From positions 248,001 to 312,000 of the forward strand of contig JAQGDQ010000218.1 in NCBI GenBank assembly GCA_030141605.1: a DNA stretch of 64,000 bases. Direction: 5' to 3'. The notes under the pieces are model-generated. The model did not search any database and had not been told where the DNA came from. It was given only the letters and a program-made list of their open reading frames with translations. A program made the position numbers and the translations under genes. Below, piece by piece: positions 60,801 to 64,000 of this stretch (its first letter is position 1; every line of letters begins with the position of its first letter). Source of the stretch: Tubiluchus corallicola (Eukaryota; Priapulida; Priapulimorpha; Priapulimorphida; Tubiluchidae).

Positions 60801-63479
60801 TAAATTCGTATGGTTTCCAAAATGTACCTATTAACACAAATAAAATAACTTTAACTTGCAGTTTTTTTGCAGTAATACAGCAGCATAGTATCAAGCTTAC
60901 ACAGTAAAACGTTACACATGCGTGGTAAATTAATTTTAGAACGATCATAAGGATACTAATATCGATTGTGAGTAAAAGGGCTTGTATAGAATACAGTACT
61001 ATAAGAAGTAAATATTTCCTATTATGTAATAACGTGGGTGAGATAATTGTTATTATAATACTAGTATACACAATTGTTACGTTATAATCTTTACACGAGT
61101 TAGGATGGATTGGCCTATTTTGCCATATTATGTAAAAATTCACTAGCAGCAGTGCTAAAAATTTTCTGTTATTCAGTGTCATCATTAAAATCATAATAGA
61201 ATAGTAAAAAAAGGAGTTTTATAACAGGTTTACGCAGACTAGCTTTAAAGTTCAGAGTAATGTCTAAAACCAAGCTAAACGATACTAGGCCTATATGAAC
61301 TTGGAGATAAGCTCTTTAAAGGCTTTGGTTAGTATGTTTTCAATCTCGGATTTTACAACTGGTTCCTGAGTTAACAGCAGCGGTTCATTTTGGCTTGGCA
61401 GTGTTGTAGAACATTTATTAGGATAATGAGCTTTAGCCGATTCTGTGTAGTACAAACTGCTTCGTTCAGATGGCTCTCTCCGGTTCGAAACGGAGTAGGC
61501 TCGCTGTGGGTCGTTAATTACTGGCGTTGGGAGAAGACCAGGTTTCTTAACTGCGTCTGAATAGCTGGTATTGTGAGATGAACCAATACGTAAATTAAAC
61601 GAGTTATTTAGGCGCGAAATTGCAGAATTGTGTTGGTATGGGTTTGTATGGGACATTGGCTTGCGTCTTGTTTTCACGTACCAACGCTTAGGATCATTGT
61701 GTAAACATAAGTTCAGTCGTTCTGCTAATTTTGATACACCAGCACGACTTAAATGTAAACCGTCTCTTGCCATTAACCCTTCAGCTAAAAAATGACTTTG
61801 AATGTTGCACAATAAATAGCCCTCTTTGTTAGCTAAATAGACTAGATCATCATTGAAAGAGCGTATAAGCTCGTTTGTCAGAAAGATATTACATGGTTTT
61901 GCATTAAAATGCTTACTTTTTGAAGTCAGCGGTATATTACAAATAAAAATGTTTGCAGCTTTAAACTTACTTGCAATGTTTTTTGCACAGTTGTCTGCAA
62001 TTGTAATGATGTCTCTAACTGATGATTCTTTGTCGATTTGCTGTCCAACCTCGTCGCATTTTTGCGCTAGCCGTCTTATGTCATTTACACCACAAGCGAT
62101 GATCACATTTTCAAGCTTCATAGCTGGATAATGGTTTAACACTTTTGTGCTTAACTCTTCTAATGTTAAGCCTCTGTATGAGTGTACCTGGACGTTTTGC
62201 CCGATGTCCTTTGGATTTAAGTATACGGTCCGTGAGTCTCCCAGGACTAGCGTTTGAGTGGTTGCATGTATGGTCTTATGATTTTTCCTTCTTTGATTCA
62301 CAGTTATTGTGGCATTGCAAGTTTCCTTTTCCTGCAAGGTTTCGCCCTGCGATGGAAGGTCATTATTGCCGTGTTTCGATGAGGAGGTGTCTCCATTCAC
62401 AAGCAAAGTTTGACTTGCTTCATCTGTGTGACTGGGATCTTTGGAGGAATTATCACTTGTTTGGTTGCTTACATTTCGTTTTCTTTTTTGTAGTTCAGAG
62501 AGTTCCGTTGATAATTTATGAACCTTTTCGATGAGAGTTGACTGCTCTTTATAGCTGGCAGCTAGTTTTGACTCCAAGCATTGAATTGTCTTTTTACTCT
62601 CTTTTTCCTCATTTTTGGTTTTTATTTGTAAGGCAATTAGCATTTGTTTATATCGTTCGCCCTCTGGATCACCAACAAGTACGAAGTCGGGAAACACAAT
62701 TTCTGCCGCCTCGTGTCCATCATTTCCCATATTCGTCGTTTGCCTATGTTTTTTGAAGCACCTTTCGCACGTTGCAAGAAATAGCTGATTTTTATTTATT
62801 GGATTTTTTGCACTTTTGCAAAGCGTGCAACTTTTCCTTGCCATTCATGTATGTCTTTTAACATATACTTTGTTCGACGTAGTATCTTTTAACTATAAGT
62901 AAATTTGTACAGCCTTGGCCTCACGGCCTAATCACAATCTATTCAACACTAACTGGTATAATTAGCAACCGGAGCACGAGACAAACGATGTGCACCGGAC
63001 AACTGACAACTGACCATCTTGACTCTTAAATCTTGAAAATCGTACATAAGTTTTTTCCCTCTTTAGAATTTTTCAGCAAGCTCACAAAATGTCTTCCAGA
63101 AGCTCCGTTATTGGGGATCAATTTCTCCGGAAGTGTTTAATAGGGTTGATAAAACAATAAACTCCTGACAAAGTTTTTCACCCGGCCAAAACTTGTAGAG
63201 TAATCTGAATATATTAGCTCAAAGTTCATAGTTCTCTAATATCGAATTTGACAATTCATAAATATGATATTATATTGTTTGTATTTTTCCCTGCAAGTTT
63301 ATGTAAAAAAAAGCTCCCTTGAAACTCTGTAATCCAGCCGTACTTAGTTTCCAATAATTCAGACCCGCAAATGTGTAGACGTTACCTGGTGTTTTCCATG
63401 CTCATCCATGCGGATTCCTTCCGCGGCGATTTGTTTCGCTCTGACGAAGATCGCATCCGTGACTGTCTGTTTGCTCATT
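34764..63479 (-). CDS. VPS9D1: VPS9D1 homologue (MIT-like and VPS9 domains), 14 coding exons
   Basis: Exons in order: 63479-63387, 56621-56549, 55065-54991 or 54961-54887, 53927-53735, 51640-51532, 48962-48847, 48284-48200, 47252-47167, 43959-43497, 43006-42789, 40551-40358, 39445-39367, 36894-36790, 34848-34764. All phases join, giving 657 aa (human VPS9D1 is 631). Blocks matching the human protein as I recall it: an N-terminal MIT-like helical region; [64 protein letters not shown]; then the VPS9 core [12 protein letters not shown] and [14 protein letters not shown]9 domains are usually Rab5-family exchange factors; activity of VPS9D1 itself is not established. An acidic Ser/Asp-rich stretch lies in exon 9. 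The VPS9 tail has Ile where the human protein has Thr (GYCLTS). Exon 3 is duplicated, and acceptors of exons 8 and 13 lie in minisatellites. Confidence 0.93.
34970..35475. repeat. About 140-bp tandem repeats in VPS9D1 intron 13
   Basis: Four units containing ATGAGTGTCCAGGTTGC, GAACGCAGTGAAACTATTCA and GGGTCCCGCGCCAAGAGG. Confidence 0.88.
35695..36681. mobile_element. hAT-like element with AGGGGTGAGCAG ends
   Basis: Left AGGGGTGAGCAGAGAATATT, right inverted AGGGCTGAGCAGCATTCTC, both followed by TTCGA-rich sequence. A related fragment is at 14062-14290. No intact transposase. Confidence 0.6.
36649..36792 (-). repeat. 72-bp duplication including the VPS9D1 exon 13 donor
   Basis: Copies 36649-36720 and 36721-36792 are identical or nearly so, and each carries TGAGTACGTTCA with the exon 13 donor, plus the end of the hAT-like element. 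Confidence 0.9.
36790..36894 (-). CDS. VPS9D1: VPS9D1 exon 13 (VPS9 core)
   Basis: (I)[19 protein letters not shown] to DFIHD; acceptor TTTTCCATTACAG, donor GA|GTACGT. Matches human GADDLLPILSFVVLRSGLP. 105 nt. Confidence 0.95.
36859..38142 (-). repeat. 72-bp array of splice acceptor plus start of exon 13
   Basis: Eighteen copies of TTTTATTTTCCATTACAG followed by 35-36 nt of exon 13 (TGGTGCAGACGATCTTGTGC...). The first and last acceptors are 1224 bp apart, exactly 17x72. The frame stays open through all units. Groups of four units recur (288-bp higher-order repeat). Confidence 0.96.
38215..38800. repeat. Rep-G copy interrupted by a LINE 3' end
   Basis: Left half 38215-38340 and right half 38722-38800; the LINE fragment is between. 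Confidence 0.6.
38345..38720 (-). mobile_element. 5'-truncated 3' end of the CR1-like LINE
   Basis: About 90% identical by eye to the 3' end of the LINE at 57060-57420, including the TA-rich tail and TTTATTTGCCATTAAAA. Minus strand. Confidence 0.88.
38815..39345. repeat. 67-bp minisatellite in VPS9D1 intron 12
   Basis: Eight units with GACGTGTAAAAACACGCAAG and AACAATGTAAAACTGAACTT. Confidence 0.93.
39367..39445 (-). CDS. VPS9D1: VPS9D1 exon 12
   Basis: (V)[19 protein letters not shown] then QHQGNS; acceptor TTGTATCTCACAG, donor AAT|GTAAGT. Aligns with human VRTLRIICVCAEDYC. Its phases fit both neighbours and its last two bases plus the first base of exon 13 encode the Ile before GADD. Confidence 0.9.
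39640..40310 (+). repeat. Rep-B copy, uninterrupted (VPS9D1 intron 11)
   Basis: Matches 29450-30560 without the hAT insertion. Confidence 0.7.
40358..40551 (-). CDS. VPS9D1: VPS9D1 exon 11
   Basis: [20 protein letters not shown] to LSKLEII; acceptor TTTTCTTGCACAG, donor GTAAGT. Confidence 0.93.
40717..41110 (+). repeat. Rep-C copies 2 and 3
   Basis: A full copy at 40717-40960 followed by a partial copy from 40962. Confidence 0.75.
41723..41988. repeat. 88-bp tandem repeat
   Basis: Three units with GTGAGCAAGGTAAAAAATTC and TCGTTAAACGAAACTGTGCG, starting at 41723, 41811 and 41899; derived from a CTCGCTTAACGA-family MITE. Confidence 0.9.
42172..42440 (-). repeat. Rep-C copy 4, inverted
   Basis: Reverse complement of the other Rep-C copies. 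Confidence 0.75.
42441..42700. other. Pyrimidine and GC-rich patch in intron 10
   Basis: A (CT)n run, CGCACGCGCGCC and a GC-rich block CAGGGCGCCCCGAGGG unlike its surroundings, with AATAAAGCAG. Possibly an LTR or SINE remnant; not identified. Confidence 0.3.
42789..43006 (-). CDS. VPS9D1: VPS9D1 exon 10
   Basis: [20 protein letters not shown] to LWPYLLPLF; acceptor TTTCGTTTCCAG, donor GTAATC. Confidence 0.95.
43057..43201. mobile_element. CTCGCTTAACGA-family MITE
   Basis: Left ACAGTAAGTCCTCGCTTAAC, right inverted TACAGTGAAGTCCCGGGACG. Confidence 0.6.
43497..43959 (-). CDS. VPS9D1: VPS9D1 exon 9 (contains poly-Asp)
   Basis: [20 protein letters not shown] to SSEEVK; acceptor TTTTACGTTACAG, donor GTACGA. 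The middle (about residues 325-360) is a Ser/Asp-rich low-complexity stretch. Confidence 0.93.
44222..45295. repeat. 42-bp minisatellite in VPS9D1 intron 8
   Basis: About 25 units like TTTACTACATAAATTCACTA and TATTACTAATGTATTCACCG. Confidence 0.95.
45296..45425 (-). repeat. Rep-B fragment
   Basis: Inverted match to 39655-39765 (CAATCTTAAACTG; AAATATTGAAAG). Confidence 0.65.
45447..47065. repeat. 30-bp satellite in VPS9D1 intron 8
   Basis: About 54 units of TACTGTCATGACTGTACATT plus GTACTTCTTT with no indel, so several frames stay open on both strands. Not a gene. Confidence 0.97.
47167..47252 (-). CDS. VPS9D1: VPS9D1 exon 8
   Basis: [20 protein letters not shown] then DHLIKLIV; donor GTAAGA. 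Aligns with human [20 protein letters not shown]. Acceptor CTTCTCTTACAG is the last of an array of such acceptors. Confidence 0.92.
47241..47540 (-). repeat. 18-bp array of splice acceptor plus start of exon 8
   Basis: Sixteen units CTTCTCTTACAG|GYGTGG at exact 18-bp spacing from 47252 to 47522. One unit (near 47506) has lost the AG. In the exon 8 frame all units are open (VWLLLQ / AWLLLQ). Confidence 0.95.
47636..48138. mobile_element. Foldback element (long inverted repeat)
   Basis: Left arm about 47636-47850, right arm about 47860-48138, each carrying CTACCGCT(A/G)TCATCATCA and its inverse. The right arm also holds an inner direct repeat (CATAATTAGTGCATAATCTA twice). Confidence 0.8.
48200..48284 (-). 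CDS. VPS9D1: VPS9D1 exon 7
   Basis: [20 protein letters not shown] then ILEYEQDQ; acceptor TTGGTCTTTTAG, donor GTTGGT. Confidence 0.94.
48574..48584 (-). promoter_or_regulatory. TATA box downstream of HSE cluster
   Basis: CCTATATAAGG on the minus strand, 8-85 bp from the HSEs. Confidence 0.5.
48612..48624. promoter_or_regulatory. Heat shock element, perfect three-unit
   Basis: TTCTAGAACATTC fits TTCnnGAAnnTTC exactly. Neighbouring GAACATTCTAGA and GAACATTCTACAATGTTC give more units. Confidence 0.55.
48737..48785 (-). pseudogene. Partial copy of the VPS9D1 exon 7 start
   Basis: GTACCAGTACCACCACCAAA and ACAATACAGAA repeat the exon 7 start (48262-48284) and its upstream intron (48314-48325), but the bases at the splice acceptor are lost. 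Confidence 0.6.
48847..48962 (-). CDS. VPS9D1: VPS9D1 exon 6 (coiled coil)
   Basis: [20 protein letters not shown] to KLKDAAA; acceptor TTTCATTCTACAG, donor GTGATT. Charged helix, likely coiled coil. Confidence 0.95.
49003..49110. repeat. 41-bp tandem repeat, three units
   Basis: CGGGTCCCCACTCGCTACCT plus TCAACCTCTCCCAGAGGGGA. Confidence 0.9.
49829..49985. mobile_element. CTCGCTTAACGA-family MITE fragment
   Basis: Begins CAGTAAGTCTTTGCTTAATA and is diverged from the other copies. Confidence 0.45.
50162..51423. mobile_element. Longer CTCGCTTAACGA-family element
   Basis: Left CAGTAAGTCCTCGCTTAATG, right inverted AAATCCTCGTTTGACGATGC. About 1.26 kb, no transposase ORF seen. Confidence 0.55.
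51532..51640 (-). CDS. VPS9D1: VPS9D1 exon 5
   Basis: [20 protein letters not shown] to TTKYQL; acceptor TTTCTTTCTCAG, donor GTATCG. Matches human LTPLEEASLQNQKLKAAY. Confidence 0.95.
51807..51858. repeat. (AAT)n microsatellite
   Basis: About 17 AAT units directly before the 5S-related SINE. Confidence 0.9.
51871..52441 (+). mobile_element. SINE with 5S rRNA head
   Basis: 51871-51990 is 120 bp aligned over its whole length with 5S rRNA (CTCGTCTGATTACCGAAG, AGCCCGGTTAGTACTCGGAT, GAATACCAGGTGCTGTAGGC), followed by about 440 bp of unrelated GC-rich body and an AATAATAATCTTTATTTA tail. This is the plan of SINE3-type elements. The 5S part keeps the internal pol III promoter region but is diverged, so it is not a 5S gene. 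Confidence 0.85.
52971..53710. repeat. Rep-A copy 2, ending next to exon 4
   Basis: Matches 17772-18436. Its right end is about 20 bp from the exon 4 donor. Confidence 0.8.
53467..53556. repeat. 23-bp repeats, each a small hairpin
   Basis: Four units GTTGACCTGGCACGGTGCCA(GCA). CTGGCACGGTGCCAG is a perfect 7+1+7 palindrome. Present inside this Rep-A copy only. Confidence 0.9.
53735..53927 (-). CDS. VPS9D1: VPS9D1 exon 4 (Ser-rich linker)
   Basis: [20 protein letters not shown] to SLMPASP; acceptor TTTGTATTTTTCAG, donor CTAG|GTAAGC. Low-complexity Ser-rich linker. Confidence 0.88.
54165..54690. repeat. 50-bp minisatellite in VPS9D1 intron 3
   Basis: About 10 units of AAACAATGGGCGTCATGTTC plus AAATTCTATGCTCTGCTGTT. 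Confidence 0.93.
54887..54961 (-). CDS. VPS9D1: VPS9D1 exon 3b (duplicate)
   Basis: [20 protein letters not shown] then ILKEN; acceptor TTTTTACTACTAG, donor GTGATT. 75 nt, phase 1-1. Aligns with human KLAQQCLERAQ. Differs from 3a at four positions, three of them silent. Confidence 0.88.
54991..55065 (-). CDS. VPS9D1: VPS9D1 exon 3a (duplicate)
   Basis: As 3b but GGADGKFF at the start (Asp to Gly). Same acceptor and donor. The offset from 3b is 104 bp, leaving 29 nt between exons. Confidence 0.88.
55066..55533. other. VPS9D1 intron 2, proximal part
   Basis: No feature recognised. Confidence 0.35.
55534..55823. mobile_element. MITE with GGTCAAAGGTTAAGTGT ends, copy 2
   Basis: Same family as 22934-23237; right end inverted GACCAAAGGTTAAGTGT. 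Confidence 0.75.
55824..56548. other. VPS9D1 intron 2, distal part
   Basis: No feature recognised. Confidence 0.35.
56549..56621 (-). CDS. VPS9D1: VPS9D1 exon 2
   Basis: [20 protein letters not shown] then ARSK; acceptor TTCTCTTATCTAG, donor GTTTGT. Aligns with human EAYTEYLRSIHYISQVLLEE. Confidence 0.9.
57494..59182 (-). CDS. LINE ORF2, reverse transcriptase part
   Basis: 562 codons from the first in-frame Met. RT motifs in order: [50 protein letters not shown] (motif A), [19 protein letters not shown] (motif B), [11 protein letters not shown] (motif C), then [13 protein letters not shown]. Catalytic residues are intact. It continues the endonuclease frame after a 1-nt shift near 59214-59221, so it is one protein in an active element. 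Confidence 0.93.
   Translation of the reverse strand: MKNKHIQQQCKNATNTKEKWKIINNVINKCRNKLTRVDEIKINNTVITKPKDIANALNAIFLNLGNFKGVASHINNNIINKLKNKSSNTVFSFKSVTVGEINDILNNLSSNKGSGPSDIPIKILKDSASVIAPHMTYIANQIIMRGEFPTVCKMANVTPIHKKDPKCDPMNYRPISVIHCFGKVWERVIYDQINSYVNKHELLSKHQFGFRKHHSTIDALIHTTENWRHSLDNKQYILAAFLDLSKAFDSINHELLYDNLKQIGLDSISLKLIQNYLKDRQQRVKLDTTNFSDWATLNRGIPQGTLLGPLLFCLYINNISSVLKHSQITQYTDDTTIYIAHENVQTAKNYLEEDIKNINMAFSHYKLKMNNDKTEFMILSPSLNTNDASSTTLTIDNAVIKQTNNVKFLGIQVDNNLSWGDHFNNIYTKMASSTSYLRQVKGQLTKETKTLIYKTLVLPHFLYGCTLLQKTKRENYLKLNLLQNYALRLIAGYSYKHKAGRQKFKASTTNLRKTLKFPIIEAHKEYFTLLFIFKYINNISKPFQNNRFTFFQILSLIPEQAI
59179..61194 (-). CDS. LINE ORF2, N-terminal part with 2A-like motif and endonuclease
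   Basis: 671 codons. Residues 1 to about 290 are hydrophobic with several likely membrane segments. At about residue 290-298 is [13 protein letters not shown], close to the 2A ribosome-skipping consensus D-V/I-E-x-N-P-G-P but with Gly for Asp. The APE-type endonuclease follows: [46 protein letters not shown]. The frame ends at 59179; deletion of one base in an A7 run (59214-59221) explains it, as the other frame continues [18 protein letters not shown]. Whether the long hydrophobic start is used, or translation starts near the 2A motif, is open. Confidence 0.85.
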   Translation of the reverse strand: MILMMTLNNRKFLALLLVNFYIIWQNRPIHPNSCKDYNVTIVYTSIIITIISPTLLHNRKYLLLIVLYSIQALLLTIDISILMIVLKLIYHACVTFYCVSLILCCCITAKKLQVKVILFVLIGTFWKPYEFTSCIIVDISNVSYHKITKFICDHGSLCIFNAKYQTVKFFYCNYAYVLVILRTLLSILKLKMIYVTVICNVMTKGNLNNFFIAFPVNSDRIRHSMQFILKRFVSILKVVYLSAIRQMRHVNLKYVALKKLEKLQISSKFESTLYSCSELAYILTIIRLLLILGGIETNPGPILPNNNNNNTNNNNTSDKLKKFMITYKKNIKFLNINIQSLVKKHWLLKDTIHATENLIVGITETWLHKQILSNTIELPNHTLIRRDRCKNKKGGGVAMYIPSHLRPQEMKGIRTGKIESVWCSIENYVIGTIYRPPNLKHKTFFKYFSEELERSVFENKKVLIMGDFNLDILATNTLAYKTYTELLKQYNVHILNNNKPTRISKTSATVIDHFISNSNNNFVAYDTFPCDYSDHHFIILVDKMTPQHNNNQNSVWHLMRDYAQYNKHSYLIDLAKMNWTSIYMTDKIDTQVNILTYNVEYCLNVHAPYKNVKQIPQQSKLNNESTWTTPELDKLRIAKNRMYNIWEKNKTKNNHNNYKKREINLIILINA
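61291..62844 (-). CDS. LINE ORF1: zinc ribbon and SGNH/GDSL esterase domain
   Basis: 517 codons, intact. The N-terminus has a CxxC...CxxC module (CTLCKSAK, then CERC, residues 6-33). A coiled coil is likely at 65-120. Residues about 200-385 form an SGNH hydrolase fold: block [10 protein letters not shown], block [13 protein letters not shown], block [12 protein letters not shown], giving Ser, Asn and Asp/His. Esterase-type ORF1 proteins are known in CR1-clade LINEs; their role is thought to be membrane or lipid association during retrotransposition. It is 96 bp upstream of the ORF2 frame. Confidence 0.9.
   Translation of the reverse strand: MARKSCTLCKSAKNPINKNQLFLATCERCFKKHRQTTNMGNDGHEAAEIVFPDFVLVGDPEGERYKQMLIALQIKTKNEEKESKKTIQCLESKLAASYKEQSTLIEKVHKLSTELSELQKRKRNVSNQTSDNSSKDPSHTDEASQTLLVNGDTSSSKHGNNDLPSQGETLQEKETCNATITVNQRRKNHKTIHATTQTLVLGDSRTVYLNPKDIGQNVQVHSYRGLTLEELSTKVLNHYPAMKLENVIIACGVNDIRRLAQKCDEVGQQIDKESSVRDIITIADNCAKNIASKFKAANIFICNIPLTSKSKHFNAKPCNIFLTNELIRSFNDDLVYLANKEGYLLCNIQSHFLAEGLMARDGLHLSRAGVSKLAERLNLCLHNDPKRWYVKTRRKPMSHTNPYQHNSAISRLNNSFNLRIGSSHNTSYSDAVKKPGLLPTPVINDPQRAYSVSNRREPSERSSLYYTESAKAHYPNKCSTTLPSQNEPLLLTQEPVVKSEIENILTKAFKELISKFI
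63387..63479 (-). CDS. VPS9D1: VPS9D1 exon 1
   Basis: [20 protein letters not shown] to EHGKHQ, 31 codons, donor GTAACG, phase 0. Aligns with the human MIT-like start (TVKPLQSAMKLANGAIELD). The Met is the only one in the right place; an in-frame stop lies upstream. Confidence 0.88.
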
Positions 63480-63624
63480 ATCATCTAACGACAGCAGCTG
63501 AACGAATAAAAACATTTTTTGATGAAATGGTGACACTTTTATAAGTTTTTTACTGTTAAATTACATTCTTACCTAATGCAGTACCAAAATGAATAAAAAC
63601 ATTTTTTTCAAGAAATGATTCAAC

Positions 63625-63837
63625 ATGTCCAACATTAGTACGTTTGTTACAATAAAATTAACGCAGGTTAGTTCTCAGTTAAACAATGCTAAAATTAGCT
63701 TCACCTTGTCTGAATTTTTTATTTGCATTAACTTTGCTTATTTTTTCAAAATTGACCTTTTCCGGTTGCAAGCTGGACCTTCGGCATCCGGCGCTGCTAA
63801 AGAGACAGATTGTCCAAATGTACCCAAAAAGCAATAA
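63625..63837 (+). CDS. Weak candidate exon(s) of a divergent gene
   Basis: A Met-started open stretch (MSNISTFVTIKLTQ then GTTAGT) and a C-terminal-like stretch GPSASGAAKETDCPNVPKKQ with a stop next to AATAAA. It starts 146 bp from VPS9D1, head to head. No family recognised; it may be chance. Confidence 0.2.
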   Translation: MSNISTFVTIKLTQVSSQLNNAKISFTLSEFFICINFAYFFKIDLFRLQAGPSASGAAKETDCPNVPKKQ

Positions 63838-63839
63838 AT

Positions 63840-64000
63840 CTAGCCTTTTTCAGACAATCTTAGTCTATTGAGTAGGTTAGTCTGGTGTACACTTGCGTGA
63901 TCGTACACACTATTTTATTGATCGCCTGGTTGCTACAGCCCGAGAGAAGTGTCTGCTGTGAAGAACTCGAGGAAAACTAACAGATCAGCCAAGGACAAAC
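63840..64000 (+). other. Window end, no secure feature
   Basis: An open frame with CYSPREVSAVKNSRKTNRSA runs to the window end and could be the start of an exon. Confidence 0.2.

Larger units (their letters stand above)
57060..63020 (-). mobile_element. CR1-like LINE, near full length, in VPS9D1 intron 1
   Basis: Minus strand, same orientation as VPS9D1. Order: 5' UTR, ORF1 (zinc and SGNH), ORF2 (2A-like, EN, RT) and a 3' UTR ending in a TA-rich tail near 57060. Only one frameshift was found. A second, truncated copy at 38345-38720 shows the family has been mobile here. The 5' boundary is uncertain. Confidence 0.88.

Overview
This is nuclear DNA from an AT-rich invertebrate animal. Reasons: two widely spliced genes with GT-AG introns (29 nt to 6.8 kb), a tRNA-Pro-primed Gypsy LTR retrotransposon, CR1-like LINEs, hAT-type elements and a SINE with a 5S rRNA head. 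The species cannot be read from the sequence.

Layout. 1-2600: two dead LINE fragments of one family, tail to tail. 2601-14061: an almost complete Gypsy element on the minus strand (LTRs, PBS, gag, pol, an extra 3' ORF, PPT); pol is open, but gag is broken by a 338-bp tandem duplication. 15200-30679 (+): VPS4, the ESCRT-III disassembly AAA ATPase, 12 coding exons, 435 aa. 34764-63479 (-): a gene I identify as VPS9D1 (VPS9-domain protein with an MIT-like N-terminus), 14 coding exons plus one duplicated exon, 657 aa; several exons are too short to show as ORFs. The genes are convergent, about 4.1 kb apart, and both belong to endosomal/ESCRT-Rab5 biology. Intron 1 of VPS9D1 holds a nearly intact CR1-like LINE (57060 to about 63020, same strand) with an SGNH-esterase ORF1 and an ORF2 carrying a 2A-like motif, EN and RT, interrupted by one homopolymer frameshift.

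The most unusual signal is in the host genes. Short tandem duplications repeatedly fall across exon-intron junctions and multiply splice sites. VPS9D1 exon 13 has 18 acceptor copies, spaced exactly 72 bp apart with no net indel, and an open in-frame ORF runs through all of them. VPS9D1 exon 8 is preceded by sixteen 18-bp units, each an acceptor plus the exon start, also in frame. VPS4 exon 8 has its donor duplicated at +75 bp in frame; VPS4 exon 6 has four donor copies; the exon 13 donor is duplicated at 72 bp. VPS9D1 exon 3 is duplicated whole, with the copies 29 bp apart, too close for normal splicing of both, so they are candidate mutually exclusive exons. Many other introns hold minisatellites (15, 30, 31, 33, 42, 50, 67 and 88 bp). 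The Gypsy element shows the same kind of duplication (63 bp in protease, 338 bp in gag), so the genome seems prone to it.

The rest is introns filled with MITEs, hAT-like elements, a foldback element, a heat-shock-element/TATA cluster that looks like a solo LTR, and unclassified interspersed repeats. No tRNA gene, CRISPR array or prokaryotic feature was seen.
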